From assembly GCA_903927685.1 (NCBI GenBank), contig CAIYOB010000060.1, positions 1-28,491 on the forward strand: a stretch of DNA of 28,491 bases, given 5' to 3'. This document shows positions 23,601-28,491 of the stretch, in pieces. The notes below the pieces were generated by a model. That model did not search any database. It had not been told where the DNA came from and was given only the letters and a program-made list of their open reading frames with translations. The stretch is from an uncultured Planctomycetaceae bacterium. Its GTDB lineage: Bacteria > Planctomycetota > Planctomycetia > Pirellulales > Pirellulaceae. The translations under genes and the position numbers were made by a program. Every line of letters starts with the position of its first letter. Positions within the stretch are counted from its first letter, which is position 1.

Positions 23601-24501
23601 TGTCTGCGGTCATCGCTGGCAACCGCCGCGGCTCGCCGCCCGGAGCTGCCGCCGGGACCGAGTCAGACGGTAAGGCCGCCACGTCTTGAGGACGCTCCAA
23701 CACCGGGAAGGCCGCCGGGCTCGCCGCATTGCCGACCGCCCCACGCAGGGCTGCGGGCAGGGACGTGTCGCGGTCCGCGGCAAAATCGTCGGGCCGCAGA
23801 GTCGGCATGTCCGCGGGCGCGGGGCGAGTCGCAACCAGGCGGTCGGCCGGGACGCCGGCCCGCCGCAGTTCATCCGCCAACGCGTTGGGCGAGTACTCGC
23901 CGGGGGCAAAAGGAGCATTCAAGCCGGCGGCCTTTTGGTACCAGCCGGTGGCGCCGGCCAGGTCGCCCTGTTGCAGAGCCAAGCGTCCCTTCTGCACGTA
24001 GGCGTTGGCCTTGGACTTGGCATCGTCAGTGAGCGTTTCCAGAGGCTGCAAAGCTCCCGCGGGTGGACTGGCCCCCGCTTGCGCCGGCGGCGCCGCGCCG
24101 GCGCCCGGTCCGCGAACCGTGGGCGAGAAGCGTTCGCTGGGACGCGTCCGCTCGTCTCGCGCCCGGGCTGAACGGAGCTCTTCGAGCGTCCGCCGCGCCT
24201 TGGCGGGCGTGTCCTGGAACCGCTCGTACAGCGGGTCCACCTTGACGGGCAAGCTCTCGGCCTTGGTGATCAGACGCTCGGCCGATTCCCAATCGCCCCG
24301 GCTCATGGCCTGCCGGGACTCGCGGAGCAACTGCTCCACCTCCTGGCGGTCACGGGACGCCGCGGTATCTGCTTGAGCGAGCGCCGTTGCGGCCGTCGCC
24401 AAGACCAGAGGAATCGGAGAACCAGCTGCCAGTCCCGGGCAGGCGGGAAGGATGAACCATCCCAACAGGCAGCCAACAATGCAGCACGCGGTCGCTTTCA
24501 A
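20602..24501 (-). CDS. TPR-containing secretin (type II/IV secretion-like outer membrane channel)
   Basis: This is a 1299-residue outer-membrane channel candidate of the secretin family. It starts with a hydrophobic signal sequence (about 5-26). The next 450 residues contain several helical TPR-like units (for example RQAMSRGDWESAERLITKAE near 60 and KGRLALQQGDLAGATGWYQKA near 170). A long helical segment follows to about 720. An STN-like domain lies at about 727-806 (FENRPLSEVVETLGRMAGVN), then a short-domain region (about 920-980, SQTQEVHEEIADLLDQLRRL). The secretin fold spans about 1090-1285, with FNGQTGFVSDTSQRPF, VSVPDGGTVLLGGI and VTPRIIIQ. The start is TTG 24501, supported by AAGGAG 7 bases upstream. 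No pilus or secretion partner lies nearby, and a terminator follows, so it appears monocistronic. A type II-like role is inference. Confidence 0.9.
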   Translation of the reverse strand: MKATACCIVGCLLGWFILPACPGLAAGSPIPLVLATAATALAQADTAASRDRQEVEQLLRESRQAMSRGDWESAERLITKAESLPVKVDPLYERFQDTPAKARRTLEELRSARARDERTRPSERFSPTVRGPGAGAAPPAQAGASPPAGALQPLETLTDDAKSKANAYVQKGRLALQQGDLAGATGWYQKAAGLNAPFAPGEYSPNALADELRRAGVPADRLVATRPAPADMPTLRPDDFAADRDTSLPAALRGAVGNAASPAAFPVLERPQDVAALPSDSVPAAAPGGEPRRLPAMTADNMAAHAEALRLVAMARSALDRGDAPGAMQLAQQARALGVPDNAFAAGEPRPDHLIMEIQSVLSRQNATGAPGSPVVQAFDSGANARQPYPVQQSVYDPALDRSQMQPAQALAPSGQAPPGAVGPLAGGQGRELYRQGLVALERQDRAAALQLFSEAWKYEAEFDPATRQALRDKLTLLRVAMSADAAGPPGSALEAVDAEQRLVRDKLFRDITREQSAAERMRDTDPRGALTRLQQLRQQVEQETVDPTLRRQLLTLVDRSIRETEGYIQTNLADIELRERNQTASEEIERGKQGKIDKQNQLAELVEQFNTLIEDQRYAEAEVIAKQANELDPEAPVVRNMMLTAKFAWRVQEQNQIRDDKEAGFYDAMTSVEQSGVAFDDRHPLVYGDVTDWARLSTTRGDRLRQEQSRLTPTEMEIQKALKTEVDVKFENRPLSEVVETLGRMAGVNVFLDSQGLHAEGITTDAPVSINLTQPISLKSALNLILEPLHLSYVIQNEVLRVTSEQTRNSDVYPRVYNVADLVIPIPNFVPSYNVGLPGALKEAISATGQVRSTGLPQTVPLTLAASEGGDQSLGNASVLAQMSTSGMLPGIAPRSPQPLGYAPGSMGGATMADFDTLIELITSTIAPQTWDTVGGPGAIDGFPTNLSLVVSQTQEVHEEIADLLDQLRRLQDLQVTIEVRFITLNDSFYERIGIDFDFEVDDNTSQINGQNPVVPDDTGPSMAFGLDPTGLPTIDYDYQFTQGSFGSAVPQFGGFDAATAANFGFAILSDIEVFFLLQAAQGDDRTNVLQAPKVTLFNGQTGFVSDTSQRPFVTSVVPVVGDFAAAHQPVVVVLNEGTSLSVQAVVSPDRRFVRLTLIPFFSSIGDVSTFTFTGRRSSDSGTNVVDPTNENSTVQNNQQDFIEGTTVQLPTFNFTTVSTTVSVPDGGTVLLGGIKRLSEGRNERGVPMLNKLPYISRLFKNVSIGREAQSLMMMVTPRIIIQEEEEFLQTGYRSDQQ

Positions 24502-24611
24502 GTTGCTTCTCCTTACTACGACGAGCGCACAAAACCAAGGCGTCTTGCCGACGCAATCGTACGTGATCCAGTCTTCGAAGTGAGGGCCTCACAGGCTCCC
24601 ACCCCGATCGG

Positions 24612-24629
24612 CACGTGAGAACTCACGTG
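24612..24629. promoter_or_regulatory. Perfect inverted repeat, possible operator
   Basis: CACGTGAG and CTCACGTG form a perfect 8-bp inverted repeat separated by AA. A smaller one, GTGAGG-G-CCTCAC, lies 20 bases to the left at 24580-24592 and shares the GTGAG core. Neither is followed by a T-run, so they are unlikely to be terminators. They lie within the probable leader of the secretin transcript, 80-130 bases upstream of its start. Binding of a regulator is inference only. Confidence 0.35.
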
Positions 24630-24735
24630 ATGATAAGGCAGCACCAAGGCGCAGGCCGCGCCTTCGCGACAGGTCACCGTACGCGGGTGGTCGTTCCCTT
24701 CGTCGGGCAGCTTGGTTATCGACGCGAGGCGGTTA

Positions 24736-24762
24736 ATTACAGGCGGCAGAAAACTGGGTCAA
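24736..24762 (-). promoter_or_regulatory. Possible promoter of the secretin gene
   Basis: On the minus strand TTGACC (complement of 24757-24762, 5 of 6 to the -35 consensus) is followed after 15 bases by TGTAAT (complement of 24736-24741, 5 of 6 to the -10 consensus). The hexamers are good but the spacer is shorter than the usual 16-18 bases. It would give a leader of about 230 bases carrying the inverted repeats. Confidence 0.3.
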
Positions 24763-24904
24763 GAGCAATCGGGCGCGATTGGCGGAAATTTCGCAAAACA
24801 GCGTCGGCGCGTGCCCTGTCCCGGTGGGAAATCATCAACCGCTCTAGGTCCGGGATTTCGTTCCTGTTAAGATCCGCCGTCACTCGATTCGCGGCAGGAG
24901 ACGA

Positions 24905-25924
24905 ATGATGGACAGGCCTTGCGTACTGCTTCGGTTGCCCAGTTGGCTGGGCGATTGCGTGCTGTGCACGCCCGCCCTGGACAACCTGCGGCGGCAACTG
25001 CCCGGGGCCAGGTTCGTGGCGGTCGGACCGCCGGCCGCCCTGCAGTTGTTCGCCGGGGACCCGCGGCTGGACGCGGTCGTTGCGGACAGAACCAAGTCGC
25101 AAGGGCGGCGCTGGCTGACGGTTCCCCGCTTGGGACGGCAGTTGCGCGCGGAATATGGGCCGTTCGACCTGGCGTTCACGTTCAAGAACAGCTTCGCGGC
25201 CCGCTGGCTGCTGCTGGCGACCGGAGCGCCGCGGCGGATCGGCGGCCGGATCGGCTGGAGCGATTGGCTGTTGACCGACGCGGTTCGCTGCGCCAGCGGC
25301 CAGCACTACGCCCAGTGGTACAACCAGATCGTGAACGGGTACTTTGGCACGCCGCACGAGACCGGGCCGCTGACGCTGCATGTCCCGGCGCCGGCCTGTT
25401 TCGTCCGGCCGACCGCGGGCCTGGCGCCGGGCTCGGCCTATGGCCAGGCCCGCCGCTGGGACGCCGAGCGTTTCGGACAGCTCGCCGTCGCGCTTAGCCG
25501 GGACTTTGACGTCCTGATCCTGGGCGGGCCGCAAGAGCGCCAGCAAGGCGAGGTGATCGAAGCAGCGCTCGTGCAGGCGGGCGTCGCCAATTATCGGAAC
25601 TTGATCGGCCAGAGCATTGCCGACATGGTCGCCACGATGGCGGGCCTGAAACTGTACATCGGCCACGATTCGGGAACGACGCACCTGGCAGCCGCCCTGA
25701 GCGTGCCCACCGTGGCCATCTACGGCTCGACTTCGCCGGCCCTGGCCTACCCTTGGCGGCATCCCGCCTCGCGGATCGTCCGCCATTACCTGCCCTGCGC
25801 CCCCTGCAACCGCCGCACCTGCCCGCTCAAGCACCACGCCTGCATGCGCGAGATCACGGTGGGGCAAGTGCTGGACGCGGCCTATTCGCTGGCCGCCGGC
25901 GCCGTCCTGCCGGCGGCAGGCTGA
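24905..25924 (+). CDS. waaF: Glycosyltransferase family 9, lipopolysaccharide heptosyltransferase II-like
   Basis: This 339-residue GT-B enzyme of the ADP-heptose:LPS heptosyltransferase family acts on lipid A-core at the inner face of the cytoplasmic membrane. Motifs are LPSWLGDCVLCTPAL at the N-terminus (11-25), LAPGSAYGQARRW (173-185, the sugar-nucleotide loop), IGHDSGTTHLAAAL (252-265) and YGSTSPALAYPW (273-284). The C-terminal cysteine cluster CAPCNRRTCPLKHHAC (298-313) is characteristic of WaaF rather than WaaC. The acceptor in this organism is unknown. The start is ATG 24905 or 24908; GGAG lies 6 bases upstream of the first. It converges with the GT2 gene, leaving 17 bases between the stops. 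Confidence 0.9.
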   Translation: MMDRPCVLLRLPSWLGDCVLCTPALDNLRRQLPGARFVAVGPPAALQLFAGDPRLDAVVADRTKSQGRRWLTVPRLGRQLRAEYGPFDLAFTFKNSFAARWLLLATGAPRRIGGRIGWSDWLLTDAVRCASGQHYAQWYNQIVNGYFGTPHETGPLTLHVPAPACFVRPTAGLAPGSAYGQARRWDAERFGQLAVALSRDFDVLILGGPQERQQGEVIEAALVQAGVANYRNLIGQSIADMVATMAGLKLYIGHDSGTTHLAAALSVPTVAIYGSTSPALAYPWRHPASRIVRHYLPCAPCNRRTCPLKHHACMREITVGQVLDAAYSLAAGAVLPAAG

Positions 25925-25941
25925 CAGCACCGGGCTGAACT

Positions 25942-26742
25942 CTAGCCCCGCGCCCGCAAACGGCTGCGGATCCGCCAAACGCCGGCCAGAATCGTGCGCC
26001 AGTCGCGGCTCATCTTCAGCTTGCTGCCGGGGATCTCGGTCCAATTCACGCCGACCTCCGCCACGCGGTATCCCCGTTGCCGGGCCAGGATCAGCAACTC
26101 CAGGTCGAAGACGTAGCCGTTTTCCTGGGATTGGGAAAACAAGTGCTCGGCCGCCGCTTGCCGGAACATCTTGAAGCCGCACTGGGTGTCGTGGACCGGC
26201 ACCGGCAGCAGGACCCGCACGCCGGTCTTGAACAGCCAGCCGATCAGACCGCGAACCGGGTCGCGCCGCCGCGTGACACCGGCGGCCCGAGCCCAGCGGG
26301 AAGCCACGGCCACGTCGGCGCCCGCGTCCAGGGCCGCGCGTAACCGGCTCTCCTCGGCGATCGGCGTCGCCCCATCCGCGTCGGCAAACAGCCGGATCGC
26401 GCCGCAGGCGGCCAACATGCCCGTGCGCACCGCCGCCCCCTTGCCCTGATTCCCGGCGTGACAGACCAATCGCAAGGCCGGCCATTGCTTGCCCAACCCG
26501 GCCACCAACTCCCGCGTTCCGTCCGTGCTGCCGTCGTCGACGACCAGCACCTCGTGGGCGTCCGGAAACGTGGTCGTCAGGTAGGCGCGAATACTGGCCA
26601 AATACGGCGGCAGACGCTCCGCTTCATTGTAGGCCGGAATAACCAGGGAGAACGGGATCGCCACGAGAGCTTGCTCGGTTGCAGGGCCATGCGGGTGGGA
26701 AGCCGGCGGCTTGCCGCGACGCCTCGGACTTTGCCACATCAT
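25942..26742 (-). CDS. Glycosyltransferase family 2, polyprenyl/dolichyl-phosphate glucosyltransferase-like
   Basis: This 266-residue GT-A enzyme probably transfers a sugar from a nucleotide donor to a polyprenyl phosphate. It shows FSLVIPAYNEAERLPPYL (31-48), the donor site VVDDGSTDGT (67-76), the DXD-like FADADGATP (119-127) and DTQCGFKMFR (185-194), in the order seen in the ALG5-like branch of GT2. No C-terminal membrane helices are present, unlike GtrB-type proteins. ATG 26742 gives about 26 residues before the fold begins. A GTG at 26664 (residue 27) would start right at the fold and is a real alternative. It is next to a heptosyltransferase-like gene, suggesting cell-envelope glycan work. 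Confidence 0.88.
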   Translation of the reverse strand: MMWQSPRRRGKPPASHPHGPATEQALVAIPFSLVIPAYNEAERLPPYLASIRAYLTTTFPDAHEVLVVDDGSTDGTRELVAGLGKQWPALRLVCHAGNQGKGAAVRTGMLAACGAIRLFADADGATPIAEESRLRAALDAGADVAVASRWARAAGVTRRRDPVRGLIGWLFKTGVRVLLPVPVHDTQCGFKMFRQAAAEHLFSQSQENGYVFDLELLILARQRGYRVAEVGVNWTEIPGSKLKMSRDWRTILAGVWRIRSRLRARG

Positions 26743-26921
26743 AGGGTTTCCACGCCGCCACGCAACCCAGTCCGCGCAGGACGCATTTCCAGCGTCTCAT
26801 TTCCAGCGCCTCGGGGCTTGTTCGATCCCGCGGCAACGTTCATCATGGTGGACGGTTCGGGACCCCGGACGCGAACGGACTCTCGCGCGCGATACATCCC
26901 CTTGAGGACTGACAGACAACG
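26743..26921. other. Divergent intergenic region between GT2 and fhcA
   Basis: These 179 bases separate two divergent genes. They include a 14-bp near-perfect tandem repeat at 26784-26811 (13 of 14 identical, unit beginning CATTTCCAGCG). GAGGA lies at 26904-26908, 13 bases before the fhcA ATG and rather far for a ribosome-binding site. No convincing promoter hexamers were found. Confidence 0.4.
26784..26811. repeat. 14-bp near-perfect tandem repeat
   Basis: There are two adjacent copies of CATTTCCAGCGYCT differing at one position, in the GT2-fhcA divergent gap. It may be replication slippage or a pair of binding sites; nothing in the sequence decides. Confidence 0.7.
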
Positions 26922-28491
26922 ATGACCGAAGTTTTGTGGAAGATCACCGGTGGCTATGTCTACGACCCGCTGAACGGCGTCGACGGCCAAGTCCAGGACA
27001 TCTGGATTCAAGGCGGCAAAATCGTACCGCCTCCCAGCGATCCGCATGTCCGCCCGGCTTCGACCCTGAACGCCGCCGGCTTGGTGGTCATGCCCGGCGG
27101 GATCGACATGCACTGCCATATCGCCGGCCCCAAGGTCAATGCGGCCCGCAAGATGCGGCCCGAAGAGCGGCGCGGCGGGAAGAACGTCGTGCGCCGCACC
27201 GCTCATACGCACAGCGGCACGCTGGGCAGTGTGCCCAGCACCTTTGCGACCGGCTACAAGTACATCGGCTTGGGCTATACCACGGCGTTTGACGCCGCGG
27301 TGCCCCCGTTGATGGCTCGGCACGCGCACGAGGAATTCGAAGACACCCCGTGCATCGACAAGGGCTTTTATGTCCTGGCCGGCAACAATCACTTCCTGAT
27401 GCGGGCGATCCAAGAGAAGCAACCGGAACAGTTAAAAGGTTTCGTCGCCTGGCTGCTGGGCGCTGCCAAGGCGTATGCCATCAAGCTCGTGAATCCGGGC
27501 GGGGTCGAGGTCTGGAAGTGCCATGCCGGCGGCAACGTGCACACGGTCGACGAGGCCGTCGATCACTTCGGCGTGACGCCGCGGCAGATCATCCGCGAGA
27601 CGGCGGCAGCGATCGACGCGCTGCACCTCCCGCACTCGGTCCATGTCCATTGCAACAACCTGGGCCTGCCGGGCAACTGGCAAACCACGCTGCAAACGAT
27701 GCAGGCTCTCGAGGGGCATCGCGGGCATATCACCCACATCCAATTCCACAGCTACGGCGGCGGCGAAGGCGACGAAAGCACCTTCAGTTCGAAAGTCGCC
27801 GGCCTGGCCGACTATGTCAATTCGCACCCGAATCTGTCCGTCGACGTGGGGCAAGTGCTGTTCGGCGAAACGACCAGCATGACTGGCGACGGGCCACTGG
27901 GCTACTACCTGCACAACGTCTACGGCACCAAGTGGTTCAGCGCCGACACGGAAATGGAAGCCGGCTGCGGCATCGCGCCGATCAAGTACCGCAACAAAAG
28001 CCTGGTCCATGCCTGGCAGTGGGCGATCGGCTTGGAGTGGTACCTGTTGGTCCAGGACCCGTGGCGCGTGGTGATGAGTACGGACCATCCCAACGGCGGT
28101 TCCTTCCTGGCCTATCCGCAGATCATCCGCCTGCTGATGGACCGCACCTACCGCAAGGACGTGCTGAAGGAAGTGCATGCGGCGGTCGGCCAGGGGTCCG
28201 TGCTCGCCGACTTGGACCGCGAGTACTCGCTGGGCGAGATTGCGATCATCACCCGGGCGGGACCGGCCAAGCTGTTGGGCCTGAAGCACAAGGGCCACCT
28301 GGGGCCCGGCGCGGACGCCGACGTGACGATCTATACGCCGCACGAGAACAAGGAATTGATGTTTCAGATGCCGCGGTACGTGATCAAGGCCGGCAAATTG
28401 CTGGTCGAAGACGGCGATTTGCGCGAGACCTGGGACGGCAAGACGCTGTTTGTCGCCCCGGAGTATGACGCGGAACTGGAAAGCGTCATCG
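26922..28491 (+). CDS. fhcA: Formylmethanofuran dehydrogenase subunit A homologue, 3' end beyond window
   Basis: FhcA is the amidohydrolase subunit of the formyltransferase/hydrolase complex. In methylotrophs that complex releases formate from formyl-H4MPT, completing H4MPT-linked formaldehyde oxidation. The frame is open from ATG 26922 to the edge (523 codons; the family is about 540-570). Metal-site features are HCH in GGIDMHCHIAGPKVN (H64, H66), K188 in AYAIKLVNPGG (aligned with the carboxylated lysine of FwdA), H241/H243 in HSVHVHCNNLGLPGN, H271 and H276, and the catalytic-type aspartate D388 in VVMSTDHPNGGSF. The segment ARKMRPEERR is diagnostic of FwdA/FmdA/FhcA against generic dihydroorotases. 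fhcB, fhcC, fhcD or other H4MPT genes may follow outside. Confidence 0.93.
   Translation, partial: MTEVLWKITGGYVYDPLNGVDGQVQDIWIQGGKIVPPPSDPHVRPASTLNAAGLVVMPGGIDMHCHIAGPKVNAARKMRPEERRGGKNVVRRTAHTHSGTLGSVPSTFATGYKYIGLGYTTAFDAAVPPLMARHAHEEFEDTPCIDKGFYVLAGNNHFLMRAIQEKQPEQLKGFVAWLLGAAKAYAIKLVNPGGVEVWKCHAGGNVHTVDEAVDHFGVTPRQIIRETAAAIDALHLPHSVHVHCNNLGLPGNWQTTLQTMQALEGHRGHITHIQFHSYGGGEGDESTFSSKVAGLADYVNSHPNLSVDVGQVLFGETTSMTGDGPLGYYLHNVYGTKWFSADTEMEAGCGIAPIKYRNKSLVHAWQWAIGLEWYLLVQDPWRVVMSTDHPNGGSFLAYPQIIRLLMDRTYRKDVLKEVHAAVGQGSVLADLDREYSLGEIAIITRAGPAKLLGLKHKGHLGPGADADVTIYTPHENKELMFQMPRYVIKAGKLLVEDGDLRETWDGKTLFVAPEYDAELESVI

Larger units (their letters stand above)
24502..24904. other. 403-bp gene-free divergent region
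   Basis: This region lies between the secretin (minus) and the GT9 gene (plus). The open frames crossing it have no recognisable content. It holds two inverted repeats sharing the GTGAG/CTCAC core (24580-24592 and 24612-24629), a possible minus-strand promoter near 24736-24762, and nothing else recognised. It is the longest stretch without a gene in the window. Confidence 0.6.

Noticed and set aside
24737..26485. A 582-codon minus-strand frame across the 403-bp gap, opposite the GT9 gene and overlapping the GT2 gene in another frame
   Set aside because: Both overlapped genes have diagnostic motifs and the frame has none, so the 403-bp gap is left as gene-free.

Overview
The window is GC-rich, densely coded bacterial chromosome, most likely from a planctomycete (Pirellulales-like). 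This is inferred from the gene set rather than from a marker gene. The supporting genes are a TPR-fused secretin, a Pro/Ala-rich DUF11 repeat protein, a Tat-exported Gfo/Idh/MocA oxidoreductase, a large membrane multihaem cytochrome with TPRs, and a formylmethanofuran dehydrogenase subunit A homologue of the bacterial H4MPT C1 pathway. I found no tRNA, rRNA, CRISPR array, insertion sequence or phage gene.

Region 1 (1-10648, minus strand) is a respiratory Complex I operon in canonical order nuoA-B-C-D-E-F-G-H-I-J-K-L. nuoL runs off the left edge, so nuoM and nuoN would lie outside. Gene borders are tight: nuoA/B, D/E, J/K and K/L overlap. The exceptions are the two sides of nuoF. The nuoE-nuoF gap holds an A+T-rich repeat of CAAATTTC/CAGATTTC-like units. 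The nuoF-nuoG gap holds a 25-bp direct copy of DNA that includes the nuoF stop codon. NuoEFG are present with their cofactor ligands, so the enzyme should be NADH-linked. NuoG is short, and NuoK and NuoJ carry extensions.

Region 2 (10649-16804) holds a two-CBS-domain protein and a secreted Pro-rich/DUF11 protein on the minus strand. Divergent from the latter is a 948-residue protein with five membrane helices, five CXXCH haem c sites and C-terminal TPRs. Its helices carry histidines arranged as in two-haem membrane cytochromes b. It could be a single-chain quinol-to-periplasm electron conduit, and it is the most interesting object here.

Region 3 (16885-20366) has hflX and a short-chain dehydrogenase in tandem on the plus strand. 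These converge on a Tat-signal Gfo/Idh/MocA oxidoreductase on the minus strand.

Region 4 (20367-24904) has a 1299-residue TPR-secretin on the minus strand, followed by a textbook intrinsic terminator and preceded by a 403-bp gene-free region with two related inverted repeats.

Region 5 (24905-28491) has a heptosyltransferase-like GT9 gene converging on a GT2 polyprenyl-phosphate glucosyltransferase-like gene, both envelope-glycan functions. Last is fhcA, cut by the right edge, which opens a C1-transfer locus.

The very long open frames opposite nuoG-nuoE, nuoD-nuoC, the cytochrome and the secretin look like high-GC shadow frames and were not annotated.
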